From positions 1 through 50,086 of the forward strand of contig CAMYKS010000019.1 of assembly GCA_947259115.1 (NCBI GenBank): a stretch of 50,086 bases of DNA, written 5' to 3'. Numbering within the stretch: the stretch's first letter is position 1; the number at the start of each line of letters is the position of its first letter. Positions 18,060 to 26,891 of this stretch are shown here, in pieces. A program made the position numbers and the translations under genes. This DNA comes from an uncultured Desulfobulbaceae bacterium. Its GTDB lineage: Bacteria > Desulfobacterota > Desulfobulbia > Desulfobulbales > BM004. The notes under the pieces are model-generated. The model did no database searches, was not told the DNA's origin, and saw only the letters and a list, made by a program, of their open reading frames with translations.

Positions 18060-19178
18060 TTATTGCTTTCTGTAAGTGATGCGGTAAATCTTATCACTAT
18101 AGTCATCAGAGATGAGAAGTGAGCCGTCCCCCATGATCTCTATATCCACCGGTCTGCCCAGAACACGATTATCCTGCAGCCAGCCCCGGGCAAATACTTC
18201 ATAGCCCACGGGTTTTGAATTTTCCAGCCTGACGAGGCTGATTCGGTAGCCGATTGGTTCGCTCCGGTTCCAGGAGCCGTGTTCAGCTATAAATATCTGC
18301 TTGGCATATTCTCCTGGAAACATATTTCCCGTATAAAACTGCATACCCAGGGATGCCACATGGGGCCCGAGTTCCTGGGCGGGTTTAGTTACAGCTGTGG
18401 TGCCTTTTTTTATGCCGTATTCAGGATCAACAACATTCTTGCCATGCAGATACGGAAAACCAAAATGCAGGCCGGCTTTGGGGGCATGGTTTAATTCATC
18501 GGGCGGCAGGTTATCGCCTAGCATGTCGCGTCCGTTATCTGTGAACCAGAGTTCATGGTTCTCAGGATGCCAGTCAAAGCCGACGGAATTTCTTACACCC
18601 CGGGCAAAAATCTCAAAATCACCACCGTTCATATTCATTCTTGTAATTGTGGCAAACAAAGAATTTTCAGGCTCACAGACATTGCAGGGGGCGCCGATGG
18701 GTACATAAAGTTTGCCGTCAGGACCGAATTTGATGAATTTCCAGCCATGCCATTTTTCCTGGGGCAGGCGGTCAAAGACAATTTCGGGGTCTCCCGGATT
18801 ATGCAGACGCTTTTCAATGTCTTTGAATTTAATTATTCGGTGCACTTCAGCGACATACAGGTCTCCGGCACGAAAGGCAACACCGTTTGGCATATTGAGG
18901 CCATGGGCAATGGTGATGACTTCATCGGCGATATAATCATTATCGTTATCTATTACGGCATAGACATTACCGGCTTTGCGGCTGCCGACAAAGAGAATAT
19001 TGTTGGGGCTTAAGGCCATGGATCTGGCATTGGGAACATTATCCGCATAAATGCTGATTGAAAAGTCCGGCGGCAGGGAGATGTTTTTTTCAATAGAGGT
19101 ATCAGCAGCACATGTTGTGACGAAAAGAAAGGAAAATGAACAGAAAAAAAATATGGGGAATATATTTAAGTGCTTCAT
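18060..19178 (-). CDS. PQQ-type sugar dehydrogenase (sorbosone dehydrogenase-like beta-propeller)
   Basis: The 372-aa protein has an N-terminal signal peptide (hydrophobic residues about 7-24, cleavage near CAAD) and a six-bladed propeller with SMALSPNNILFVGSR, HGLNMPNGVAF, KFGPDGKLYVPIGAPCN and IAEHGSWNR. These match soluble glucose/sorbosone dehydrogenase-like proteins, which oxidise aldoses with PQQ and calcium in the periplasm. The substrate is unknown and PQQ use is not proven. The ATG at 19178 follows the MBL stop by one base; the longer frame would need a TTG and overlap. It is co-transcribed with the MBL gene. Confidence 0.85.
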   Translation of the reverse strand: MKHLNIFPIFFFCSFSFLFVTTCAADTSIEKNISLPPDFSISIYADNVPNARSMALSPNNILFVGSRKAGNVYAVIDNDNDYIADEVITIAHGLNMPNGVAFRAGDLYVAEVHRIIKFKDIEKRLHNPGDPEIVFDRLPQEKWHGWKFIKFGPDGKLYVPIGAPCNVCEPENSLFATITRMNMNGGDFEIFARGVRNSVGFDWHPENHELWFTDNGRDMLGDNLPPDELNHAPKAGLHFGFPYLHGKNVVDPEYGIKKGTTAVTKPAQELGPHVASLGMQFYTGNMFPGEYAKQIFIAEHGSWNRSEPIGYRISLVRLENSKPVGYEVFARGWLQDNRVLGRPVDIEIMGDGSLLISDDYSDKIYRITYRKQ

Positions 19179-19179
19179 A

Positions 19180-19821
19180 TTACCACTCGCCTCCAAGATA
19201 GGGATTTTCCTTTTTTTCCCGGCCTACTGTGCTCGTTTTGGAGTTGCCATAATCATGACCCGGCCAGATTATGGTTTCATCGGGAAGAACTGCAATCTTG
19301 CCGGCAAGTGATTCGATTAACGTTGTGAAATCCCCTCCCGGTACATCCACCCGTCCTGCAGCACCGACAAAGAGAGAGTCGCCTGTAAAGAGATTATTAT
19401 CCACATGAACACAGATGGAGCCGGGTGAGTGACCGGGGGTATGGATAATATGCAGGATGTAATTGCCGAATTCAAGCTGGTCGCCGTCTATAACAATTTT
19501 ATCGGCAGGCGGGGAAGGCGGGAAACCCCGCCTGTTGAAATACTCTTTTGCTCCCGGTTCCTGCAGGAGAAGTTCGTCTGCCTCATGCCTGACAATGGCA
19601 GCACCGGTCGCATCCCTGATGACTCTATTACCGCAGGTATGATCAGGATGGCAGTGGGTGTTGATAATAAAAAGAGGTTTAAGATGCAGTTCGTCTATTA
19701 TTGCAAGCAATTGCTCTTCATCACCGCCCGGATCAATTATCACCGCCTCGCGGCTTTCTTCGCAGGCCAGCACATAGCAGAACACCTTGTCTGCTCCGAG
19801 TTCCAACTGTTTTATGAGCAT
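19180..19821 (-). CDS. MBL-fold metallo-hydrolase (glyoxalase II-like)
   Basis: The 213-aa protein has the metal-binding motif HCHPDHTCGN (HxHxDH), a second His in HTPGHSPGS, an Asp in LFTGDSLF, and a final His in WPGHDYG. This is the complete di-metal ligand set of the glyoxalase II/persulfide dioxygenase branch. The substrate is a thioester or related compound, not resolvable here. The ATG at 19821 has AGGAG seven bases upstream; a start eight codons earlier lacks one. It is followed one base later by the sugar dehydrogenase gene. Confidence 0.88.
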   Translation of the reverse strand: MLIKQLELGADKVFCYVLACEESREAVIIDPGGDEEQLLAIIDELHLKPLFIINTHCHPDHTCGNRVIRDATGAAIVRHEADELLLQEPGAKEYFNRRGFPPSPPADKIVIDGDQLEFGNYILHIIHTPGHSPGSICVHVDNNLFTGDSLFVGAAGRVDVPGGDFTTLIESLAGKIAVLPDETIIWPGHDYGNSKTSTVGREKKENPYLGGEW

Positions 19822-19873
19822 CGTATTTCTCCTGAATATTTTCAAGTAAGAATTATTTCAATCATATAATGAT

Positions 19874-21163
19874 TCACTTTATGGAAGCTTTAGTATCTGT
19901 TTTCACCCGGGTGAGCAGCACCATGCCGGTTATAAAGAAAAAGGTGAGCGCCAGGATGGAAAGCCGGGCTGAGCCTGTGATATCGATAATCAAGGCAAAC
20001 ACCAGTGGTCCGAAAACAGAAGCGAATTTTGCGCTGATGGCGTAAAAACCGAAGAATTCAGCGTGTTTGCCTGCAGGAATAAGGCTTGAAAAAAATGAAC
20101 GGCTGACAGCCTGGCTGCCGCCGAGAATTATTGCTATGACAAAACCAAGAAGCCAGAACTCCCAGGCATTATTCATAAAGTAAGCGTATATGGAAACCAG
20201 GATAAAGAGAAACAGGGCCAAATATATGGCGCGCTTGGCCCCGTATGCTTCGGCCAGACGGCCAAAGAGCAAGGTACCGGGCATGGCCACAAACTGGATC
20301 ATCAGGTAACAGGAGAGTATGGTTCCCTGGGAGAGCCCCAGTTCCTCACGGGCAAAGATCGCAGCCACGAGGATAATCGTCTGGATACCGTCATTGTAAA
20401 AGAGAAAGGCCAGTAAAAAGAGGAGAAGGGAAGGATATTTTTTAATTTCAGCAAAAATTCCGATGTAGCCGCGTATCCCCCTGGGAAGTGCAGCAGTTGC
20501 GACAGGGCCGGCAGGGATGCGCACATAAAGATAGGTGGGAACGGCAAAGAGGAGCCACCAGAATCCGGTGAGCAGGAAACCGGCCCGGCTTGCCGCTCCT
20601 TTATCGGCAAAGCCAAGAAACGAATATCCCTGGATCATGCCGAACACAAGGAGCAGCGCAATGCCGCCTCCTATATACCCAAAAGCAAACCCCCTTGAGG
20701 ACAGACGGTCCAACTCATAGCTGGCAGCAAGCTTGGGCAGAAAGGCATTATAAAAAACATTGCTGCCGGCAAATCCCACATTGGCAATAATAAATAGAAG
20801 CGAAGCGAAAATATACTTTCCCGGTGTGGCAAAAAAAAGACATGCAGTCGCAAGGGCACCGATGAAACAGTAGGCAAAGAGAAATCTTCTGTGCATACTT
20901 AACCTGTCAGCTAAATTACCAAGATAGGGTGAGGTCAGGGCCACGATCATCATGGAGCAGGATACCGCATAGCCCCAGAGGGCTGAAGCCCGAAAGGTAC
21001 GGCTGAAACCCAGGAATGAAATGCGGGCCCCTTCCTCCGGCACCAGGGCAACAAAATAGACAGGCAGAACAGCAGACAGGATTACCGTGGCAAAGGCGGA
21101 ATTGGCCCAGTCATACATGCACCAGCCGAACCAGGACTGCTTTTTTGTGGGATGAGAACTCAT
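19874..21163 (-). CDS. MFS transporter of the UMF1 (Atg22-like) family
   Basis: The 429-aa protein has 12 predicted membrane helices and the N-terminal signature WFGWCMYDWANSAFATVI that marks the UMF1/vacuole effluxer Atg22-like branch of the major facilitator superfamily. Conserved GxLADR-like loops (LADRLSMHRR) are present. Members are proposed to export amino acids or other small solutes; the substrate is unknown. It lies 52 bases upstream of the MBL gene on the same strand and may be its operon partner. No strong ribosome site precedes the ATG. Confidence 0.85.
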   Translation of the reverse strand: MSSHPTKKQSWFGWCMYDWANSAFATVILSAVLPVYFVALVPEEGARISFLGFSRTFRASALWGYAVSCSMMIVALTSPYLGNLADRLSMHRRFLFAYCFIGALATACLFFATPGKYIFASLLFIIANVGFAGSNVFYNAFLPKLAASYELDRLSSRGFAFGYIGGGIALLLVFGMIQGYSFLGFADKGAASRAGFLLTGFWWLLFAVPTYLYVRIPAGPVATAALPRGIRGYIGIFAEIKKYPSLLLFLLAFLFYNDGIQTIILVAAIFAREELGLSQGTILSCYLMIQFVAMPGTLLFGRLAEAYGAKRAIYLALFLFILVSIYAYFMNNAWEFWLLGFVIAIILGGSQAVSRSFFSSLIPAGKHAEFFGFYAISAKFASVFGPLVFALIIDITGSARLSILALTFFFITGMVLLTRVKTDTKASIK

Positions 21164-21353
21164 TGAATTACTATCGCAATTCCGCCTGCAAGGCGCAACT
21201 AAAAATATTCTCCAGCTCTGAGTAAAATAGTGCTTTGGAAATCAGCATTTTGGGGAGTGCTGTAAATTGGTGCTTTACTTTGTTCTTAAAAGATTCCTGC
21301 AGAGAACAGAAGCGGGGAAAGAGCTATGATTTGAAAAATACAAAGGGAAAGAT

Positions 21354-21385
21354 CCAGGGAACCCCCGATATATAGGGTTCCCTGG
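21354..21385 (-). terminator. terminator of the GH15-dodecin operon
   Basis: A perfect 11-bp inverted repeat CCAGGGAACCC/GGGTTCCCTGG (21354-21364 with 21375-21385) with a 10-base loop lies 20 bases after the dodecin stop. On the minus strand it is followed by ATCTTTCCCTTT, a T-rich tail. Confidence 0.7.
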
Positions 21386-21404
21386 AAATGATGCTTTAAT
21401 AATA

Positions 21405-21617
21405 TCAGTCTGTATGATATTTGAAAGAAAGATTCACTTTTGCCCTGTAGGCCATAACCTTATTGTTCTCGATACGCATATCCAGCGTTGTAACTTCTGC
21501 GACCCGGAGGTCTTTCAAGCTTTTGCCGGCTGTTTCCACGGCGTTTTTTGCAGCCTCTTCCCAGGAATTCTCACTTGTACCGACCAGTTCAACAATCTTA
21601 TAAACGCTTCCAGACAT
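21405..21617 (-). CDS. dodecin family flavin-binding protein
   Basis: The 70-aa protein matches dodecins, which assemble into dodecamers that store and buffer flavins (riboflavin, FMN, FAD). It starts VYKIVELVGTSENSWEEAA, has the middle W (about 19) and ends with beta strands containing KVNLSFKYH. The ribosome site GGGAGGTG is strong. It is the last gene of a minus-strand run after a flavin-free YhdH-type reductase and is followed by a strong hairpin terminator. Confidence 0.93.
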   Translation of the reverse strand: MSGSVYKIVELVGTSENSWEEAAKNAVETAGKSLKDLRVAEVTTLDMRIENNKVMAYRAKVNLSFKYHTD

Positions 21618-21676
21618 TTTGCACCTCCCTTATTAATTTACAGGTATAGGGCAGTTTGTTGCCCCCTTATCTCCAA

Positions 21677-22675
21677 TTAAAGCAGGTTCACAATCACGCG
21701 GCCCGTTTGGCGGCCCTGCAGCATACGTTCAATAAAACCCGGAAGCTCCGGCAGATTACATTCCGTAACAAGAGAATCGAGGTTTTCAAGGCGCCAGTCT
21801 CCGGCAAGTTTTTGCCAGATTTTTTCTCTTATATGTATGGGGCACTTTGCTGAATCTATACCCAACAATGAAACACCGCGCAATATAAATGGATAAACAG
21901 AAAGCGGCAGATCGCCTGAAGCCACATTGCCGCAGCACGTGACAGCACCGCCATAACAGGTTGATTTTATGGCAGTAGCAAGTATTTCTCCACCTACGGT
22001 GTCTACCACGCCAACCCATTTTTCTTTCAGTAGAAGTTTCCCCGAGGTGTCGGTTGCCTCCTGCCGGGCAATAATTTCTGCTGCGCCCAGACGTGTCAGG
22101 AACTCTTGCGCCTCCGGTTTGCCGCTCATGGCGCTTACCTGGTAACCCAAAAGGGCCAACAGGGCGGTGGCAATGGAACCGACTCCTCCTGTGGCGCCGG
22201 TGACAAGAATTTTTCCCTGTCCCGGCACGAGGGGGAAGTCTGTCAAGCGTTTAACAGACTGGGCCGCAGTAAAACCGGCTGTGCCATAGATCATACTTTC
22301 ACGCAAGCTGAACCCCTTGGGGCAATGGAGAGCCCATGCCGCCGGTATCCGTATATACTGCCCGAATCCACCTGAAGTGTTCATGCCGATATCAAAGCCG
22401 GAAGCAATTACCCTGTCACCCGGTTTGAATCCGGAACTGCTGCTTTCCTCAACAACACCGGCTGCATCTATGCCCGGAACATGGGGGTATCTCCTGGTAA
22501 CTCCACGATTTCCGGAGGCGGAAAGGGCATCCTTGTAGTTGAGTGATGAGAAGTGAACCCTGATGAGTAAATCACCATCAGGCAGTTCCGCAATATTTTT
22601 TTCTTGAACCTCCTGGGTATATGTCTTTGCATCTATTTCCGTTACGACAAGGGCATTGTATGAAGTATTTTGCAT
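21677..22675 (-). CDS. YhdH/YhfP-type quinone oxidoreductase (acryloyl-CoA reductase-like)
   Basis: The 332-aa medium-chain dehydrogenase/reductase has VHFSSLNYKDAL and PGIDAAGVVEESSS typical of the YhdH family, and the NADPH-binding GATGGVGSIATALL (about 155-168). It lacks structural and catalytic zinc cysteines, as usual for this zinc-free branch. Characterised relatives (AcuI) reduce acryloyl-CoA with NADPH; other members reduce enones or quinones, so the substrate is open. It sits 26 bases after the beta-hydroxyacid dehydrogenase gene in the same operon. Confidence 0.88.
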   Translation of the reverse strand: MQNTSYNALVVTEIDAKTYTQEVQEKNIAELPDGDLLIRVHFSSLNYKDALSASGNRGVTRRYPHVPGIDAAGVVEESSSSGFKPGDRVIASGFDIGMNTSGGFGQYIRIPAAWALHCPKGFSLRESMIYGTAGFTAAQSVKRLTDFPLVPGQGKILVTGATGGVGSIATALLALLGYQVSAMSGKPEAQEFLTRLGAAEIIARQEATDTSGKLLLKEKWVGVVDTVGGEILATAIKSTCYGGAVTCCGNVASGDLPLSVYPFILRGVSLLGIDSAKCPIHIREKIWQKLAGDWRLENLDSLVTECNLPELPGFIERMLQGRQTGRVIVNLL

Positions 22676-22701
22676 GGTAAACTATTCCAGGTAAAATTTT
22701 T

Positions 22702-23580
22702 TTAATGATCACTCAAGGCTTCAAGGGTTTTCTTTACAGCAGCAAAATCAAGATCACCGTTGCCCAGCCCGATCCCCTGCCTGTAGAGCTGAAAGGCAGC
22801 ATGTCCAGCAGGGACGGCAGCACCTGCTTCATCGGCTGTCTGCAGTACGAAGCGCAGATCCTTTGCCATATGCTTCAGGGGAAACTGCACCGGAAATTCA
22901 TTCTGCTTCAGCATATCGCTTTTAAAGTTAAACAGGCCGCAGCCCAGGTGGCCGGCCAGGATGGAGTCCAACACCAGATCGGTATCAAGTTTCAACAGCT
23001 GGGCCAGATTCAAAGCTTCACACAACCCCTCCACCATCACTGCCAGAAGAAGATTAATCGTCATTTTCATGGCAGAGCCCTGGCCGGCCTCACCACAATA
23101 GATCACCTTTTGGCCCATGGTGAGAAACAATTGTTCATACCTAATTATCAGCTCTTTCGGGCCTCCGGTCAGAATGACCAAAGAGCCATCCATGGCAGGT
23201 TTCTTGGAACCGGAAACCGGAGCATCAATAAAATTCAGGCCGCTTGGCTCTAAACATTTTTTCAGGTTTCTTGAATAGGCTGGAGACACGGTACTCATAT
23301 TGATTACGACCTTGTCTGTTGTCTGGGCGGACAGGATACCCTGTTCTGCATACATAACTGCGTCAATAGCCTCAGGACCGGTGAGCATGAGAATGACAGC
23401 GTCGGCCCAATTGCACAGTTCAGCAGGTGTGGAGGCAAGAAGAGCGCCTGCATCAGCAATGGTGTCGGTTTTTTCCTTTGTCCTGTTGTAAACCATGAGT
23501 TCATAACCGGACTTCAGAATATTTGCCGCCATGGGCTGTCCCATGATGCCCATACCTATGAAACCTATTTTCTGAGTCAT
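22702..23580 (-). CDS. beta-hydroxyacid dehydrogenase (GLYR/3-hydroxyisobutyrate dehydrogenase family)
   Basis: The 292-aa enzyme has the NAD(P)-binding GFIGMGIMGQPMA (5-17), the substrate segment DAPVSGSKKPAMDGSL, and the catalytic Lys in MKMTINLL (about 172). The MVYNRT after beta-2 is usual for NADPH-preferring glyoxylate/succinic semialdehyde reductases. The product could be glycolate, gamma-hydroxybutyrate or 2-hydroxy acids. A strong ribosome site GGAGG precedes the start. It lies 16 bases after the GH15 gene and 26 bases before the YhdH-type gene, in one operon. Confidence 0.9.
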   Translation of the reverse strand: MTQKIGFIGMGIMGQPMAANILKSGYELMVYNRTKEKTDTIADAGALLASTPAELCNWADAVILMLTGPEAIDAVMYAEQGILSAQTTDKVVINMSTVSPAYSRNLKKCLEPSGLNFIDAPVSGSKKPAMDGSLVILTGGPKELIIRYEQLFLTMGQKVIYCGEAGQGSAMKMTINLLLAVMVEGLCEALNLAQLLKLDTDLVLDSILAGHLGCGLFNFKSDMLKQNEFPVQFPLKHMAKDLRFVLQTADEAGAAVPAGHAAFQLYRQGIGLGNGDLDFAAVKKTLEALSDH

Positions 23581-23596
23581 TATCGCCTCCTGTCAT

Positions 23597-25666
23597 TTAT
23601 TTAACACTGCAGATGCCATGAATTGTATTACATGCCATGTTGTACAGTCTTGCCAGCCAGTCATCCCCGGGAATGATGATATCCTTTGAGTGATCGCATT
23701 CAGGACATTGCTCGATTCTGGACATCTTGCGCATAATTCTCCTGGCAGACGCCACAAAGGTGGCATGACTCCATGTCAGGGGCGAGACTGAAAGGGGTTT
23801 GCCCGTGACAGGATGAACCTGTTCCGCCAGCACCCCCGAGGGCAGGGCATGATCTGCAACCCATTGCAGAATCTGTAATGGTTCTTCCAGGTTTTTTTCA
23901 CTGCGGGCCAGGTCTGTCAGGTGATCAGCCAGCCAGAGGGTGCAGATAAACCAGGGATTGCCGGGGAATTTTTTGTCAACCCGGTGATAGGGGTCGCCTT
24001 CATAACGGGCCAGGCCGCCCACATCGGTATTGAGCCATAGTTTCTCGCGCAGGGTTTTCATTGTGGTCATGATGCGGTCGTCATCCGCATCATAGAGTCC
24101 AAAAGCAAACAAACCCCAAAGGCTTGCATCACAGGTGTCATCATAAACAAGATTTCCAGTGGTATCACGCGACACCATGCGGCAGAAGCGGTTTAACTCA
24201 GGGCGCCAGAGATATTTTGAAGCAGCATCGCGAATTTCCGAGGCCACCTGCTGATATTGTTCCGCCAGTTCGTCCTCACCAAACACCGTACAGAACAGGG
24301 AGGCGGCAGTGAGGCCGCCAAAAACCGTGCCGGTTGTAAAGGAGGGAATGCCGCGCCTTTCTTCCCATAAATCATAGGAGGCATCCGGCAATCCGGTTTC
24401 CCGGTCACGGTAACTGCACATGAAATCAGCGGCATTCTTAATAAGCGGACGGTAGAGCGGCTTGATGAACTCAATATCCCGGTAAATGACAAAATGGTTC
24501 CACAGGGCCCAGATTACAAGTGCTGTTTCATCCTCTTGAATCGGGAGCTGTTGTTGGCCGTTTTCCTGCCATGGATGCCAGGATGAAGCCAGAGTGGAGT
24601 CGGGATTGTATTTGTGCAGAAAATAGCCATCCTTACTTATGGTACGTTCGGCAAATTCATAAAACCGCTGGGCAATGACCGGGTAGCCTGCAACATCAAG
24701 GGCATTGGCAACCAGGGCCCCATCACGCGGCCAAACATAGGAATAGGTGTCACGGTTGAACATGACGACATCAGAATCATTTGCAGCCAGAATGCCGCCC
24801 CCGGCATCGATCTGGGTGTTCAAAACCAGCAGGCTTCTGCGGTACAGTTTGGCAACGTCAGGCGGCAGTATATTTGTATCGAGGGTCAAGGCTTCTTTAT
24901 GGACCCAGAGATGCCAGTAGTCAGAAGTCCTTTTCAGAAGGTTTTCAGGGGTTTTGTATTTGACGATTACATCGAGACGACTCACATCATCCCAGGTCTC
25001 GCCGGCAGCAATCCAATAATAAGCCTTTTTCCGGGACATCCCCTTTATGTCTAAATGCAACCCTATGACTGAATCTACAGAACCCTGGGCAATTGTATTA
25101 CCCGAGAGAACTCCGTCTTCAGCATCAATGTAAGTTCCTTCCCTGCCGTTACTGTTTTTCTGTCCCACGGCAAACTGGTCCAAGCCTCCGTTCTCTTCGG
25201 TTTTGCCGCCGATCAGAAAGTAGCGTGCTCCCTTATAATGAACCAAGCCCCCGGTAAGGGGATCAAAGGCAGCAGTATCGCCGACACTGTTACCCGATAT
25301 GTCCAGATTGTGGCTGAGAAAAAGCCGGATCTGCCTGTCCTGCGGCACCATATTCTCCACTGTCATTTCCCGGACATAGACATTTTCGTGAAAATCAACG
25401 ATATCCCGGCACATCAGGAGTACGCCCAAGTTTTCATGGTAGAGCGACACAGAGGTTACCAGTGTGTCCTCCTCGTAAGCAAAATCCACCTTCCAATCAT
25501 CACCAACCCAGGCAAACCGGTTGTCAACCCAGATGCCGAAACGGCAGTATTCGCCCTGGACATGGTTTTCCTGGCCGACATGCGGAAAATAGAGGTCACG
25601 GATGTTGTAATGCTGGTCGAAGCAGATGAGGAGTTTACCGTTTCCAACAGGTATATCTCTTGGCAT
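23597..25666 (-). CDS. glycoside hydrolase family 15 (glucoamylase-like)
   Basis: The 689-aa protein has an N-terminal beta-sandwich (about 1-250) and an (alpha/alpha)6 catalytic domain. Seen are YSYVWPRDG (308-316), SSWHPWQENG (361-370), DLWEER with the likely general acid E435, and a later FPGNPWFICTLWLADHL segment. GH15 enzymes release glucose from alpha-1,4 and alpha-1,6 glucans or trehalose; no signal peptide is seen, so it probably works in the cytoplasm on glycogen-like polymers or trehalose. A C-terminal CPECD motif is unusual. It is the first gene of the GH15-dehydrogenase-reductase-dodecin operon. Confidence 0.92.
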   Translation of the reverse strand: MPRDIPVGNGKLLICFDQHYNIRDLYFPHVGQENHVQGEYCRFGIWVDNRFAWVGDDWKVDFAYEEDTLVTSVSLYHENLGVLLMCRDIVDFHENVYVREMTVENMVPQDRQIRLFLSHNLDISGNSVGDTAAFDPLTGGLVHYKGARYFLIGGKTEENGGLDQFAVGQKNSNGREGTYIDAEDGVLSGNTIAQGSVDSVIGLHLDIKGMSRKKAYYWIAAGETWDDVSRLDVIVKYKTPENLLKRTSDYWHLWVHKEALTLDTNILPPDVAKLYRRSLLVLNTQIDAGGGILAANDSDVVMFNRDTYSYVWPRDGALVANALDVAGYPVIAQRFYEFAERTISKDGYFLHKYNPDSTLASSWHPWQENGQQQLPIQEDETALVIWALWNHFVIYRDIEFIKPLYRPLIKNAADFMCSYRDRETGLPDASYDLWEERRGIPSFTTGTVFGGLTAASLFCTVFGEDELAEQYQQVASEIRDAASKYLWRPELNRFCRMVSRDTTGNLVYDDTCDASLWGLFAFGLYDADDDRIMTTMKTLREKLWLNTDVGGLARYEGDPYHRVDKKFPGNPWFICTLWLADHLTDLARSEKNLEEPLQILQWVADHALPSGVLAEQVHPVTGKPLSVSPLTWSHATFVASARRIMRKMSRIEQCPECDHSKDIIIPGDDWLARLYNMACNTIHGICSVK

Positions 25667-25805
25667 GTATGCATTCCCCCTGGTGATTGATCAAAGCTGT
25701 CTGATAAAAAAACAACTTCGGATGGAGGCACTGGTCTGTCTTGCAAGATAAATTGTTTTGTATATTAAACTTATTAATACTTAAAAAGTGAACCAAAATC
25801 CAGCA

Positions 25806-26891
25806 TTACATCTGCAAAAATAACCCTGCTTCATTTTGCAGGTGACGGATAAACTTCCTGTGGCCTGATGGAAAGGCATAATCATTGAGTTCGCCTGGTT
25901 TTACCCAGCGGTATTCCTGGGCGGTGTGCAGGACAGGTTCAGACCTGCCGGCACGTAATGAACAGCTATAGCAATGCAGGGTGACCCTGTAGATGGTGTA
26001 GCTGTGCTGTACTGTTATTATTTTTTTCAGGTTGCCTATGGCAAGTTCTGTCTCTTCCATGTATTCCCGCACCAGGGCCATTTCCGGAGTTTCACCCTGT
26101 TCCAGGCGGCCGCCCGGGAATTCCCAGAGATTTGCCCATACGCCTCTTGATTTGCGCTTCTGGATAAGAATCCTGCCTTGCTGTACCAGAATGCCGGTGG
26201 CCATCTCAATGAAAATTGTTTTTGGGGGGGCTTGCAAAATCGGCCTTTCTGTAACCAAATTCAGCTTATACGCCTGGCAATGCTGAATGATGGGGCATAT
26301 TTTGCAGCGCGGATTTCTGGCAATGCAGACAAGGGCTCCCAGTTCCATCAATGCCTGATTGAATTCACGTGCCTTGCCTCTGGGCAGCAAACCTGCAGCT
26401 TTTTCCCAGATAAAGGCATGTGTCTCTTTGTCCTTCACCGGCTTGGCAAGATTGAAAAGCCTGGCAAAGACACGCTCAATATTGGCGTCAACCAGGGGAT
26501 ATGCCTTATTAAAGGCGATGCTCATGATGGCGCCGGCTGTGTATCTTCCTATGCCGGGTAATTTAAGAAGCTGATCATGCTCTGCCGGCAGTCTGCCGTT
26601 ATGTTCAGCCAGAATTATTCCGGCACTCTTCATAATATTCCTGGCCCTTGAGTAGTAACCCAAACCTTCCCAGAGTTTCAGTACTTCTTCTTCGTTTGCC
26701 CGGGTAATACTTTCTATGTCCGGAAAGCGCGCTATCCAGCTGTTGAAAAATTCAACCACCCTGTCCATCTGGGTCTGCTGCAGCATGATTTCGGATATCC
26801 AGACGTGGTATGGAGCATATGTTTTGCGCCAGGGCAGATCTCTGGCATTTTCCTGAAACCACTGAAGGAGAGAAAGCTGGAGCTTTTTCAT
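25806..26891 (-). CDS. mutY: A/G-specific adenine DNA glycosylase
   Basis: The 361-aa MutY removes adenine mispaired with 8-oxoguanine. Seen are the HhH-GPD domain with catalytic E34 (EIMLQQTQ), LPGIGRYTAGA (111-121), D135 (VDANIERVF), and a [4Fe-4S] loop with Cys 189, 196, 199 and 205 (C-x6-C-x2-C-x5-C). The C-terminal Nudix-like domain (about 230-355) has GGRLEQGETPEMALVREYMEE, and the usual Gly of the Nudix box is Glu here, as is common in MutY. The ATG overlaps the stop of the upstream TPR protein gene by ATGA. Confidence 0.95.
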   Translation of the reverse strand: MKKLQLSLLQWFQENARDLPWRKTYAPYHVWISEIMLQQTQMDRVVEFFNSWIARFPDIESITRANEEEVLKLWEGLGYYSRARNIMKSAGIILAEHNGRLPAEHDQLLKLPGIGRYTAGAIMSIAFNKAYPLVDANIERVFARLFNLAKPVKDKETHAFIWEKAAGLLPRGKAREFNQALMELGALVCIARNPRCKICPIIQHCQAYKLNLVTERPILQAPPKTIFIEMATGILVQQGRILIQKRKSRGVWANLWEFPGGRLEQGETPEMALVREYMEETELAIGNLKKIITVQHSYTIYRVTLHCYSCSLRAGRSEPVLHTAQEYRWVKPGELNDYAFPSGHRKFIRHLQNEAGLFLQM

